A DNA stretch of 64,000 nt from Vreelandella songnenensis (lineage in GTDB: Bacteria > Pseudomonadota > Gammaproteobacteria > Pseudomonadales > Halomonadaceae), in contig NZ_PVTK01000002.1 in assembly GCF_003002925.1 (NCBI RefSeq), positions 310,001 through 374,000 on the forward strand, given 5' to 3'. This document shows, piece by piece, positions 38,563 to 47,720 of this stretch (position 1 is its first letter; each line of letters opens with the position of its first letter). The notes beneath the pieces were generated by a model, which saw only the letters and a list, made by a program, of their open reading frames with translations, ran no database searches and was not told where the DNA came from. The position numbers and the translations under genes are program-made.

Positions 38563-40932
38563 ATGCGCTTTCGAACGCGCCTGATGCTGGTTCTACTTGC
38601 CGTGGTGGTGGTTTCTCAATTCGCCACGGGGATCGCGTTTCTTCGCGCAACGCAAAACGACATCATCGCCAAAGGCTCCCAGCGCCTGGAACTGGGCGCC
38701 AAGGTGCTCGATCAGCTACTGAACGTGCGCGGCGAGCAGCTAAGCAACAACGTGGCCATTCTTGCCGACGACTTCGGTTTTAAAAGTGCTGTATCGACCA
38801 AGGATACCAGTACCCTGTATTCGGCATTGGCCAACTACGGCGACCGCGCCAAGGCGGATATCGTATTTTTAAGCAGTCTTGAAGGCCATATTCTGGCAAG
38901 TAGCCACCACGCGCAGAATACTCCCATGCCCTTCCCGCAGCTGTTCGAACACGCCCGTCAGGAAGGCAGCGCCGCCGGCGTCGTCATTGCCCAGGGGCAG
39001 CCTTATGAAGTGGCTTTGTTGCCCGTTCGCGCGCCTAACCTGATTGGCTGGGTTGGCATGGGATTTCTGATCAATGACACCCTGATCAACGAAGTCAATG
39101 CGCTCACCGGCCTGGATATCAGCGTCATCAATTACGCTGATGACGTGGATATCAGCTATCTGGCAAGCACCCATGAAAAAACGCTGGCTCAACAGCTGAT
39201 GGGCAGTAAAAGCATCGAACTGCTTACCCAAGGTGGGCGCACTGTGCGCAATGAAATGACGCACGATGACGAGTACCTCTCTTACGCAAGCCTGCTCTAC
39301 GCAGATGAGATCAATCAGACCTACGCCCTGTTGCAGATTTCCCGTGGCGAACTGCTGGGTGCCTATCGTTCCTTGCAGTGGCAGTTGCTGGGCATTATTG
39401 CCCTTATTCTGCTGTTTACCGTATTAGTGGCCGCGTGGAGCGCACGCAGTATAAGCGAACCATTGAGAGCACTGTCTCAAGCAGCGCAGCGTATCGGCCG
39501 GGGGGAGCGCGTTCTTGAGCTTCCCATGCGCGGCAAGCACAGTGAAACAGGGCTGCTGGCCACGACGCTTTTGACCATGCAGGAAGGCATTGCAGAGCGT
39601 GAAGCAACGCTGCGTCATCAGTCGCGCCACGACCTGTTGACCGACCTGCCGAACCGTATCAGCGCTCAGGAAGATATCGACCTTGCCATTCAACACGGCG
39701 AACCCTTCACCCTGCTGCGGCTGAAAAGCGATAACTACCGAGATATCAACGACACGTTTGGCTATGCGCTCGGCGATCATATGCTGGTCACACTGGCCAA
39801 GCGATTACGCGGCGTGGACACTCCACGCAGTAAAGCCTACCGGCTGGATAGTGATGAGCTTTTGCTGCTCACCAAGCTGCCGCAAAGCGATGCTGCCTGG
39901 CGCGCGCACCTCTTTGCTACCCTCGAGCAGCCCATCGACCTGAACAAGTCCCCCGTCACCCCCTTGATCTGTGCAGGCGAAACCAACTTCCCAGGCCATG
40001 GTGACAGCTCGCAGCTGCTGCTGCGTCGGGCCGATATCGCGCTGGACATGGCGCGCCGCCACCGCCATTCGCACCAGCAATATATCGAAGGCCAGGATGA
40101 GCAGCACCTGCGCCAACTGACGCTGATTCGCGATCTGCAGGATGCGGTGGCCAACGGCGAATTATGGGTAGCTTATCAACCCAAGATGGATTGCCGCACG
40201 GGTACAGTGACGCAGTGCGAGGCGCTGATGCGCTGGCGCCACCCATCGCTTGGCTTCGTACCTCCCGATGAATTCATAGGCCTGGCAGAGCGTTCGGGCA
40301 GCATTCGCATGTTGAGCCAATGGCTGCTCGAACACGTTTGTGCCCAGCTTGAGACATGGCAGAGGCAGGGACATTACCTGTCTGTGGCCATCAATCTCTC
40401 CGCCAGTGATGTGGTGGATCAACGCCTGGCGCTTCGCCTGGCAGAGCTTTTCGAGCGCTATCAGCTGGCGCCGGAAAGCCTGAGTATCGAAGTGACTGAA
40501 AGCGCAGTCATGCAGGACGTGGACGCCGCGATGGGTACACTGCTCGAGCTCCATCGGCTGGGTATACGCATTGCCATCGACGATTACGGCACCGGCTACT
40601 CCTCGCTGGCCCAGATCAAGCGTCTGCCCGTCGATGCGCTCAAGATCGATAAATCCTTCGTACAGGCGATAGATACACAAAAGGATGACCTGACGATTGT
40701 CCGCTCGACGATCGAAATGGGCCATAGCCTGGGCCTTGAAGTCGTTGCCGAAGGGGTCGAGAGCCGCACCAGCGCCGACCTGCTTAGCACGCTTGGCTGC
40801 GATTACCTGCAAGGCTATTGGCTTGCCAAACCCATGGGGTCGGAGCAGTTGACCGAATGGCTGGATAGCTTCACGCCCCTCTCTTTACCTCACCCCGCGT
40901 CATCGATAGAGACGCCCTGGAGGATGCCATGA
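38563..40932 (+). CDS. Cache-HAMP-GGDEF-EAL membrane protein, predicted c-di-GMP phosphodiesterase
   Basis: A 789-residue protein. Transmembrane helix about 6-26, periplasmic sensor about 30-270 of a Cache-like type, second helix about 272-292, HAMP about 293-347, GGDEF domain about 350-505, EAL domain about 518-770. The GGDEF motif reads DSDEL (429-433), so cyclase activity is unlikely. The EAL domain looks intact: EALMRW (553-558), NLSA, EVTES, IDDYGTGYSS, ALKID and VAEGVE. It should hydrolyse c-di-GMP in response to a periplasmic signal, presumably linked to the cupredoxin before it or the globin after it. Its stop overlaps the start of the next gene (ATGA). Confidence 0.85.
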   Translation: MRFRTRLMLVLLAVVVVSQFATGIAFLRATQNDIIAKGSQRLELGAKVLDQLLNVRGEQLSNNVAILADDFGFKSAVSTKDTSTLYSALANYGDRAKADIVFLSSLEGHILASSHHAQNTPMPFPQLFEHARQEGSAAGVVIAQGQPYEVALLPVRAPNLIGWVGMGFLINDTLINEVNALTGLDISVINYADDVDISYLASTHEKTLAQQLMGSKSIELLTQGGRTVRNEMTHDDEYLSYASLLYADEINQTYALLQISRGELLGAYRSLQWQLLGIIALILLFTVLVAAWSARSISEPLRALSQAAQRIGRGERVLELPMRGKHSETGLLATTLLTMQEGIAEREATLRHQSRHDLLTDLPNRISAQEDIDLAIQHGEPFTLLRLKSDNYRDINDTFGYALGDHMLVTLAKRLRGVDTPRSKAYRLDSDELLLLTKLPQSDAAWRAHLFATLEQPIDLNKSPVTPLICAGETNFPGHGDSSQLLLRRADIALDMARRHRHSHQQYIEGQDEQHLRQLTLIRDLQDAVANGELWVAYQPKMDCRTGTVTQCEALMRWRHPSLGFVPPDEFIGLAERSGSIRMLSQWLLEHVCAQLETWQRQGHYLSVAINLSASDVVDQRLALRLAELFERYQLAPESLSIEVTESAVMQDVDAAMGTLLELHRLGIRIAIDDYGTGYSSLAQIKRLPVDALKIDKSFVQAIDTQKDDLTIVRSTIEMGHSLGLEVVAEGVESRTSADLLSTLGCDYLQGYWLAKPMGSEQLTEWLDSFTPLSLPHPASSIETPWRMP

Positions 40933-41825
40933 TGCCGTCACCTGCGACGCCCGCTTTGCCTGCTCACTTTTTTAAAGCCTGGACGCCACGCGTAGCGGCG
41001 TTTGCGGTTTTGGGTTTTACACTGTTAGCCCTTGCTGCCGCGCCTGCCCAGGCCGGCAGCCGGCTCCTGGCAACCGGCGCAGTCACCGCCATTGAAGGCG
41101 CGGCGGGAGGAGGCCTTTCTCCCTGGGCCGTGCTTTCAGGTACGCCAAGCGATGAGGAGGTGGGTGTCACGGCCACGGCTACCCGCGCCTGGGTGGACGA
41201 TTATCAGCTCACCGTAACCGGCGCAAGCCTGAATGTGTACGATCGGCTCGAAGTTTCGGTTGCTCGTCAAACGCTTGATCTGGAAACGCTGGGTGGTGAA
41301 CTGGAGCAGGACATTTACGCAGCGAAGCTGAGGCTATTTGGCGATGTGCTGTACCACCCTTTAGGGATCTGGAGTATCGGTGGGCAGCACAAGCGAGTAA
41401 GCGATGGCACCATTCCTGCAGCGCTTGGGGCTCAGCATACGCAGGGCAACGATGTTTATCTCAGCGGCAGCAAGCTGCTGTTCAGCGCCTTCGCAGGGCG
41501 CAACGTGCTCCTTAATGCCACCTTGCGCAACACCAGCGCAAACCAGGGCGGCCTGCTCGGTTTTGGCGGCGACCAGGGCGGCCGTTCCTGGGTAGCCGAA
41601 GGCGGTGTAGGTGTCTTTATCACTCCCCGATGGATAGTCGGCACCGAGTATCGCCAAAAACCCGATAACTTGAGTGCCGCCAGAGAGGATGACTGGCAAA
41701 GCCTTTACAGCGCCTACTTCTTCAACAAGCACCTTTCGTTGACCGCTGCCTGGCTGGACCTGGGCACGATTGCCGGCTTGCCCTCGCAACAGGGCGGATA
41801 CCTTTCGCTGCAAACGGCTCTGTAA
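40929..41825 (+). CDS. DUF3034 family predicted outer-membrane protein
   Basis: A 298-residue protein with a signal peptide (VAAFAVLGFTLLALAAAP, cleavage near AQAGS). The mature start LLATGAVTAIEGAAGGGLSPWAVLSG is typical of DUF3034, and the rest alternates polar and hydrophobic residues with aromatic girdles, suggesting a beta-barrel. Function unknown. It starts inside the stop codon of the phosphodiesterase with GGAGG at 40919-40923, so translation is coupled. DUF3034 members are, to my knowledge, often found next to such cupredoxin and GGDEF-EAL genes. Confidence 0.72.
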   Translation: MMPSPATPALPAHFFKAWTPRVAAFAVLGFTLLALAAAPAQAGSRLLATGAVTAIEGAAGGGLSPWAVLSGTPSDEEVGVTATATRAWVDDYQLTVTGASLNVYDRLEVSVARQTLDLETLGGELEQDIYAAKLRLFGDVLYHPLGIWSIGGQHKRVSDGTIPAALGAQHTQGNDVYLSGSKLLFSAFAGRNVLLNATLRNTSANQGGLLGFGGDQGGRSWVAEGGVGVFITPRWIVGTEYRQKPDNLSAAREDDWQSLYSAYFFNKHLSLTAAWLDLGTIAGLPSQQGGYLSLQTAL

Positions 41826-41878
41826 GTCGGCTTTTATCAGCGATGACCGATCAACAACCATTCATGAAGGGAGCCACG

Positions 41879-42307
41879 ATGCGCCGCACTTTACTGGCCT
41901 TCACCTTAGCAGGCCTGGCAATGATGCTGACTGCCTGCGCGCAGCACCAGACGACGCTGTACGAGCGTCTTGGCGGGCAGACAAACATCGATGCCGTCGT
42001 CGAGAACTTCCTGTATCGCGTGGCCGATGACACCGAGCTGGTCGGCTTTTTTGCCAACACCAACATCGATAAGCTGGCCGCTTCGCTTGGAAGCATGATT
42101 TGCGACGTAAGCGATGGCCCCTGCCACTATGAAGGCCCGCCGATGGATCGGGCTCATCAGCATATGGGGCTGACGGACAGGCATTTTAACCGTCTGGTGG
42201 AACATCTTGATACGGCCATGCAGGCAGAAGAAGTACCGATAAGCGCCCGCAACGTGCTGCTTGGCCGACTTGCTCCCATGCACGCCGATGTCATGCGCTA
42301 CCAGTAG
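41879..42307 (+). CDS. Group I truncated hemoglobin lipoprotein
   Basis: A 142-residue lipoprotein with lipobox LTAC (Cys 20) and a truncated-globin domain: TTLYERLGGQTNIDAVVENF, GFFANTNIDKLAASLGSMIC and MDRAHQHMGLTDRHFNRLV, with proximal His 93. The position of the usual distal Tyr (B10) appears to be Leu45, with Tyr46 next to it, which may alter ligand chemistry. Being lipid-anchored, it should sit in the periplasm and bind O2, NO or CO. ATG 41879 was chosen for AAGGGAG at 41867-41873. Last gene of the four-gene group. Confidence 0.82.
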   Translation: MRRTLLAFTLAGLAMMLTACAQHQTTLYERLGGQTNIDAVVENFLYRVADDTELVGFFANTNIDKLAASLGSMICDVSDGPCHYEGPPMDRAHQHMGLTDRHFNRLVEHLDTAMQAEEVPISARNVLLGRLAPMHADVMRYQ

Positions 42308-42334
42308 GTGATGTGGTTTATCAAGGCAAAAAAA

Positions 42335-42353
42335 ACCGGCCCAGTGGGCCGGT
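42335..42353 (-). terminator. Rho-independent terminator on the minus strand
   Basis: ACCGGCCC / GGGCCGGT hairpin followed on the minus strand by a run of eight Ts. It probably ends transcription coming from the fkpB side. Confidence 0.8.
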
Positions 42354-42440
42354 AATAAGAAAGCTTACTGGATTGAGTAAGCTCCCTCCCCTGACATCGG
42401 GCCGGGCAGATTACACCTCGATCTGCCCGCCATAAGCTCG
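42335..42440 (-). ncRNA. Candidate 3'-UTR-derived or independent small RNA downstream of fkpB
   Basis: The 255-bp gap between the globin and fkpB genes has no protein gene but, read on the minus strand, shows three hairpins in a row: GGGCAGAT/ATCTGCCC (42409-42434), AGCTTACT/AGTAAGCT (42363-42384) and the terminator at 42335-42353. An unpaired purine stretch CAGGGGAGGGAG lies between the first two. This arrangement suits a small RNA released from, or initiated after, the fkpB transcript. Not matched to any known family by eye. Confidence 0.35.
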
Positions 42441-42562
42441 TTACCCTCACACTTAAGCAGGACCCTGTAGGGTTGGCTGCTGTCACTCGGGTATGGCTTT
42501 ACTGTAACGCGCCTAATGCAGGCAGTCGCTGACATGGATCAACTTTTGGACGATTCAGCCGT

Positions 42563-43081
42563 TTAAAGCACTTTTCGATCTTCGACCTTGCTGTGCTCAG
42601 TACCTGGCGGCAGTGGATGCCCCTTGGCAAGCTCGGCGCGGGTTGCATCGCGCACGTCCAAAATGGTGACCGCATAGCTGAGCGTGCGCCCGGCCAGCGG
42701 ATGATTGGTGTCTACGGTGACGCGGTCCCCGGCGACGTCCACCACGGTGACGATCTGCGGGCCGGCTTCGCCTTCGGTTTGAAAACGGCTGCCGGGCGTC
42801 AGCTCCGCATTGCCAAACGAGCCGCGCCCCACCTCCTGAACCAGCGCTTCATTGCGCAGGCCATAGGCCTGTTCGGGGGCAAGCGTTACGCTTTTTCTGT
42901 CACCCACGCTCAAGCCGGCCAGCGCCTGCTCAAGGCCGGGCACGATATTGTCATGGCCGTGCAGGTACTCAAGGGGCTTGTCACGCGCCAGCGAGTCGTC
43001 CAGCGTGCGCAGGCTGTTATCGCTCAATACCTCAGTCAACACATAGTGCAGGGTCACGACCTGATGCGCCGTAATCGACAT
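42563..43081 (-). CDS. FKBP-type peptidyl-prolyl isomerase, SlyD-like
   Basis: A 172-residue cytoplasmic protein with the SlyD/FkpB fold: a split FKBP domain (VVTLHYVLTEVLSDNSLRTLDDS, LEYLHGHDNIVPGLEQALAGL) with an inserted chaperone flap, and the final TVDTNHPLAGRTLSYAVTILDVR. It lacks the His-rich metal tail of E. coli SlyD. It assists folding by isomerising prolyl bonds. ATG 43081 has GAGAGG upstream; longer in-frame starts are not supported. Confidence 0.87.
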   Translation of the reverse strand: MSITAHQVVTLHYVLTEVLSDNSLRTLDDSLARDKPLEYLHGHDNIVPGLEQALAGLSVGDRKSVTLAPEQAYGLRNEALVQEVGRGSFGNAELTPGSRFQTEGEAGPQIVTVVDVAGDRVTVDTNHPLAGRTLSYAVTILDVRDATRAELAKGHPLPPGTEHSKVEDRKVL

Positions 43082-43176
43082 GGAAAACACCTCTCCGGTA
43101 AGCTGTCGGCTTTGTCGTAAAATATTGATGCAGTTTATCACTTGGCCTACGCCAACGTCTTTTGGAGTCGAACCAT

Positions 43177-44538
43177 ATGCCCACCCCGTTACCTCAGCGC
43201 AGCTGGCTTGCCGCGCTGGCGATCTATTGTCGGGCACCCGTCATTACCATGCTGTTTCTGGGATTCTCCGCCGGCCTGCCGTTTCTGCTGGTGTTCTCCA
43301 CGCTTTCGGCCTGGCTAAGAAGCGACGGGGTTGACGTTGCCGCCATCGGCTTTTTTGCCTGGATCGGCATGCTCTACTCGATCAAGTTCTTCTGGGCGCC
43401 GGTGGTCGACCGGCTGGCCCTGCCGATACTTACCCGCGTCTTTGGGCAGCGCCGGGGCTGGATGCTGCTGGCCCAGGCTACCATTGCCACGGGGCTGGTC
43501 GGGCTTGCCGGCGTAAGCCCGGTGGGCAATCTTGGCCTGGTGGCGCTGTTTGCGCTGCTGATCGCGTTCGGCTCGGCCACGCAGGACATTGCCATAGACG
43601 CCTACCGCATCGAGTCGGCGGAAGATGACGTTCAGGCGGCCATGGCCTCTACCTATATCATCGGTTACCGGGGCGGGCTGCTGGCGGCCGGCGCAGGCGC
43701 GCTGTACATCGCCGCAGCGACCTCCTGGGATCTGGCGTACCTGACCATGGCGGCGCTGGTGGGCGTCGGGTTCATTACCGTGCTGGTTCGTCCGGAACCC
43801 AAGCGCGCCTCGCTCAGCGTTCAACTGATCCATGAGCCCAAGGTGCGGGCGTTCATTCGTGCAAGCCAAGGCAGGCCCAAGGTGCTGCGCCGCCTGGGCG
43901 CCTGGACGATTGGCGCCATTGTCTGCCCCTTCACCGACTTCTTCAGCCGTTACGGCGTCAAGGCGCTGTGGATTCTGGTGTTCATCGCGGTATTTCGCGT
44001 AAGCGACCTGGCCATGGCCTCAATGGCCAACCCGCTGTATATCGACGTCGGCTTTTCGCTGGCCACCATTGCCAACGTCACCAATATCTTTGGTATCGCG
44101 ATGAGCATTCTGGGCGGGTTGCTGGGCGGGCTTCTGGTGGCACGCTACGGGATCGGCCCGCTGCTGATCTTTGGTGCGGGCTTTGTGATGCTGACCAATC
44201 TGCTGTTTGCCGCCCTTGCGCTGATCGGCAACCAGGTGCCCATGCTGGTGATCACCATCATCGGCGACAACCTGGCCAACGGCCTGGCAAGTGCGGTGTT
44301 TATCGCCTTTTTATCCAGCCTGACGTCGCGGGCCTATACGGCAACCCAGTACGCACTTTTCTCGTCATTGATGACGCTACCGGGGAAGTTTCTAAGCGGC
44401 TTTGGAGGATTGGTGGTCACGGCGCAGGGCTATGCCACCTTCTTTGTGATTGCCACGCTACTCGGCCTGCCGGCCATCGTGCTGGCGATCTGGATCAGCC
44501 GTGACAAGCAGCTGGTGCCCGCCCCCAAGCCGCGTTGA
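43177..44538 (+). CDS. ampG: AmpG-family muropeptide permease
   Basis: A 453-residue major facilitator with about 12-14 predicted helices. AmpG hallmarks are MLFLGFSAGLPFLLVFSTLSAWLR, SIKFFWAPVVDRL, GSATQDIAIDAYRIE and ASMANPLYID. It imports GlcNAc-anhydro-MurNAc peptides for cell-wall recycling. ATG 43177 has TTGGAG upstream. It diverges from fkpB. Confidence 0.9.
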   Translation: MPTPLPQRSWLAALAIYCRAPVITMLFLGFSAGLPFLLVFSTLSAWLRSDGVDVAAIGFFAWIGMLYSIKFFWAPVVDRLALPILTRVFGQRRGWMLLAQATIATGLVGLAGVSPVGNLGLVALFALLIAFGSATQDIAIDAYRIESAEDDVQAAMASTYIIGYRGGLLAAGAGALYIAAATSWDLAYLTMAALVGVGFITVLVRPEPKRASLSVQLIHEPKVRAFIRASQGRPKVLRRLGAWTIGAIVCPFTDFFSRYGVKALWILVFIAVFRVSDLAMASMANPLYIDVGFSLATIANVTNIFGIAMSILGGLLGGLLVARYGIGPLLIFGAGFVMLTNLLFAALALIGNQVPMLVITIIGDNLANGLASAVFIAFLSSLTSRAYTATQYALFSSLMTLPGKFLSGFGGLVVTAQGYATFFVIATLLGLPAIVLAIWISRDKQLVPAPKPR

Positions 44539-44557
44539 GCAGCCTGGGGGCCAAGTG

Positions 44558-46375
44558 CTAGCGGTGTTCGTTCAGCCACTCGAGCGCACCCGGTGTGGTG
44601 CGCCACTGATCGCGCATCAGCGTGCGGTACTGCCACGCTTCGGCCCGTGAGCCGGGGTCGACCTGGCCATCGGCGTGAGGCATGGCCGGGCGCGGTTTCT
44701 CGGCGCAGATCATCTCAATTGCGTGGCGGCTGTGGGCCATCACCTCACCCAGCGCCTTTTCGGCTTCCTCCTGCTGGCCCAGACGGTAAAGCGCAAGCGT
44801 CCGGCCCATCAGCAGGCCCAGCACCAGCGAACCATCGTCGTTCTGCTGATCGGAAAGCGCCAGTGCTTCCTGGTTGCGGTCATCGCGCAGCAGTTGATCC
44901 AGCACCAGCTCCTTGAGACCCAGGCTGTCTTCCTTGTCAATTGCCAGCAGCTCTTCGGCAAGTTCGCGGGAGCGCTGGCGTGCGCCGCGCTCCATGCCTA
45001 CCACCAGCGCCAGACCGGTACGCAGCAGCATGGCATTATCGGCATCGTCCCAGCACAGGCTGCCTTCGCCTTCGGCACGTGCCTGCTCAAGCCAGCGCGA
45101 AAGGCGTAGCGCCAAAGGCTCCAGCAGGCTCGGCGCCATCCACGGCAGGCTGCCAAAGCGGCTGGTAAGCGCAAGTGTCAGGTCTTGCACGACCTGCGGC
45201 GCATCCAGCCACTCGGGGTGGGCGCACAGTGCCGACATCCACTCTACCGCGTTGCCCCAGGGGTCATCGCGAAAGCCAAGGGCCACGTCTTCATCTACCA
45301 TGACCTGAAACTGCTCGTGCCAGGCGGCAAACAGCGTGGCCTCTCGGGCCGAGGTAGCGTAGAGCAGATGACCGCTCTTGGCGTCCACCGTGATATCCAG
45401 CTTCGGCGCGGTGGGCAATGCCGCCAGCAGCGCCTGCAGGGAAACCAGCGGGGTGGCCAGGTCTTCCTCGGCGCTCAGCAGCTGGTCGGCAAGGGTCGCG
45501 CCGGGGTTTTCGGCCAGGGCCGCCAGAAAATCCAGCTGCTCCTCGTCCAGACCGCCCTGACGCACCAAGCGCCGGTACCAGAAGTTGGCGCGCTCCTTGG
45601 CTTCCTCTTCGTGGCCTTCGTGCAGCAGCAGCATGGCTTCGATGTAGGCAAGCGTCGGCGAATCCGGCAGCGCCTGCTGGGCTTTGACAAAGGCCGCCCG
45701 GGCGCTGTCCAGGTCATCGTTATCCAGGTGCATCAGACAAAGACGTTCAAGGGCCACGCCGCGCAGGAACAGCGGCCCGCGCTCCATCACGTCATCCAGC
45801 AGGTCGGCCCGCTTGCGGGTAAAACCGCGCTCCTGGTAGATATCCAGCAGGATCTCGAAGGCGGGCTCAGCCTGCTCGGGCAGCCGCGACCAGTCGCTGC
45901 CGTCGAACAGCGATTCGAGAATCTGCATCGCCCGGCCGGTCTGACCACCTTCGGCGGCAATCAGGCCTGCCTCCAGCAGCGCCTGCGGCGGCGCCTGACG
46001 GCTTTCCAGGGCGGCCTTCAGCGTGGCGCCCTTCCATTCGCGCAGTGAGAGCATCCACATCATCTGCTCGGGGATATCCGTCGGGAAATCGACCCGGTAG
46101 CAGCACTGCTTGTACTTGCGCCCGGAGTCGCACCAACAGGGTTCGTTGCGCCCCGGGGTGGCCAGCGACTCGCTGGCAAAATCCAGCCGCTCAAGCGGCG
46201 TCTGCGACCATAAGATGGGGGCCAGCGCCTGGGCGGTGGCGACATCGCCATTAAATGATGTCGCGCCTTCGGCCCGTACCCAGGTCATGAAATCGGGATA
46301 ATGTTCTTGCTGCCTGATTGCCGAGAGTGCCCCAGAGGCAAATCCCAGCAGCTGATCGACCCATACCGCTAGCAT
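44558..46375 (-). CDS. SEC-C zinc-motif protein with helical repeats
   Basis: A 605-residue protein. After about 75 residues comes a SEC-C metal-binding motif, GRNEPCWCDSGRKYKQCC, with the C-x-C-x8-C-C zinc ligand pattern also found at the C-terminus of SecA. The remainder is helical and Leu/Ala/Glu-rich with TPR-like spacing. Function unknown. ATG 46375 has GGAG six bases upstream; GTG 46387 is an alternative. It converges on ampG with only 19 bp between stops. Confidence 0.68.
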   Translation of the reverse strand: MLAVWVDQLLGFASGALSAIRQQEHYPDFMTWVRAEGATSFNGDVATAQALAPILWSQTPLERLDFASESLATPGRNEPCWCDSGRKYKQCCYRVDFPTDIPEQMMWMLSLREWKGATLKAALESRQAPPQALLEAGLIAAEGGQTGRAMQILESLFDGSDWSRLPEQAEPAFEILLDIYQERGFTRKRADLLDDVMERGPLFLRGVALERLCLMHLDNDDLDSARAAFVKAQQALPDSPTLAYIEAMLLLHEGHEEEAKERANFWYRRLVRQGGLDEEQLDFLAALAENPGATLADQLLSAEEDLATPLVSLQALLAALPTAPKLDITVDAKSGHLLYATSAREATLFAAWHEQFQVMVDEDVALGFRDDPWGNAVEWMSALCAHPEWLDAPQVVQDLTLALTSRFGSLPWMAPSLLEPLALRLSRWLEQARAEGEGSLCWDDADNAMLLRTGLALVVGMERGARQRSRELAEELLAIDKEDSLGLKELVLDQLLRDDRNQEALALSDQQNDDGSLVLGLLMGRTLALYRLGQQEEAEKALGEVMAHSRHAIEMICAEKPRPAMPHADGQVDPGSRAEAWQYRTLMRDQWRTTPGALEWLNEHR

Positions 46376-46487
46376 TGCCGTCTCCACTGTCTTTGAAAAG
46401 CGTGTTTAAAAAGCGCCATAGTCTATCACGCAGGACGGCGCTCCCGCAGCGGCAATCTGTTGCGTTGTGGGTCGGACACGTTGTTGG

Positions 46488-47720
46488 TCAGGCTAGAAGC
46501 GGTTGAACGCGCTCATGCATATCCAGGCGCGCTTTCAGACGTACCAGGTTCCAGTAATGGCCGTTCAGCGCCCGGGAAAGCAGCAGCGTATCCGCGGGCG
46601 GCTGCAGGCGGTCCATCGCTGCCCATACCTTGGGCGAAAGTTCACGCAGCTGGCGGTGGACGCGCACATCGCTGAAGTCCTGCTCGCCGGGTTCGAACAG
46701 CGGCGCAATGCTGTCGGCGGCCTCGCGGTAGAGCGAAAGCGGCGCGCCCTGCCCCTGGCGTCCGCCCATTTGAACCATGGCATCGTCCATGGCCATGGGG
46801 TCCCGCGCGAGGGTGGCTTCCAGCAGCTTCATCATGGCATCAAGCCGGGCTGCGGGTACGGGAATCACCGCGCCGAAATCGTAGATCACGAGCCGCCCCT
46901 GCGCATCTGCGGCAAAGTTGCCCGCGTGGGGGTCGGCGTGCAGCTCACCAAAGGTGAACAGCTCTTGGGTAATCCAGTCAGCCAGGGTCTGGGCCAGCTG
47001 TTGACGCGTGGCGTCATCGGCGCTTTCCAGCTCGCGCAGCGGCGTACCATCCACAAAGCGCATGGCCAGCACGTGGGGCCCGCAAAGCGCCATGAGCGGC
47101 TCGGGAATCACCAGCCGTGGCTCATCTGCGTAGCGCTCGCGGTAGCGGGCAAGTGCCCGAGCTTCGGCCTGGTAATCCAGCTCGTCGCGAAGCCCGGCGG
47201 CCAGCTCCTCGAACATCGCATCCAGACGCGCCTGGGGCACCTTGAACCAGCGCCCCAGGCGCATGATTCGCCGCACCTGGGCCAGGTCGCTCTCCAGCAC
47301 ATCGGCAAGCCCCGGGTACTGGACCTTGAGCACGACCGTTTCGCCTTCAAGCGTTACCGCCTTGTGCACCTGACCCATGGAGGCACTGGCAAACGGGCGC
47401 TCTTCGATCTCGCTGAAGTGCGCGTCAAGCTCGCCGTACTGCAGCACAAGCGCTTCGCGAATGCGCGGCCAAGGCATGGGTTCGGCCTGACGCTGCAGAC
47501 GGGAAAGCTCCTCGGCCAGGTCCGGGGGCAGCAGGTCATCCCATTGCGACATCATCTGGGCCATCTTCATGGCCGGGCCCTTGAGTTCGGAAAGGCCCTC
47601 GAACAAGGCCTCGCCCAACGCTCGCCAATCCGCCTGGCCGCCCAGCCGGGTCTTGAGCATCGCCCCGCCGGTGCGTGCGCCCAGGCCCATTAACCTGCGT
47701 GTTCTGCCGCGTTCGCGCAT
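46488..47720 (-). CDS. ABC1/UbiB atypical kinase-like protein
   Basis: A 410-residue member of the ABC1/ADCK/UbiB family. The KxGQ-type region is LKGPAMKMAQMMSQWDDLLP, the Ala-rich loop is FASASMGQVHKA, the ATP lysine lies in VVLKVQYPG, and the catalytic and metal residues are in LHADPHAGNFA and IYDFGAV. No C-terminal membrane helices, so it is closer to the short soluble group than to E. coli UbiB. Members influence ubiquinone or lipid metabolism. ATG 47720 has AAGGAT upstream; a TTG at 47753 is possible. Confidence 0.82.
   Translation of the reverse strand: MRERGRTRRLMGLGARTGGAMLKTRLGGQADWRALGEALFEGLSELKGPAMKMAQMMSQWDDLLPPDLAEELSRLQRQAEPMPWPRIREALVLQYGELDAHFSEIEERPFASASMGQVHKAVTLEGETVVLKVQYPGLADVLESDLAQVRRIMRLGRWFKVPQARLDAMFEELAAGLRDELDYQAEARALARYRERYADEPRLVIPEPLMALCGPHVLAMRFVDGTPLRELESADDATRQQLAQTLADWITQELFTFGELHADPHAGNFAADAQGRLVIYDFGAVIPVPAARLDAMMKLLEATLARDPMAMDDAMVQMGGRQGQGAPLSLYREAADSIAPLFEPGEQDFSDVRVHRQLRELSPKVWAAMDRLQPPADTLLLSRALNGHYWNLVRLKARLDMHERVQPLLA

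Noticed and set aside
46503-47693. Long open frame antisense to the ABC1 kinase gene
   Set aside because: It mirrors a well-conserved coding region and has no recognisable domain or ribosome-binding site.
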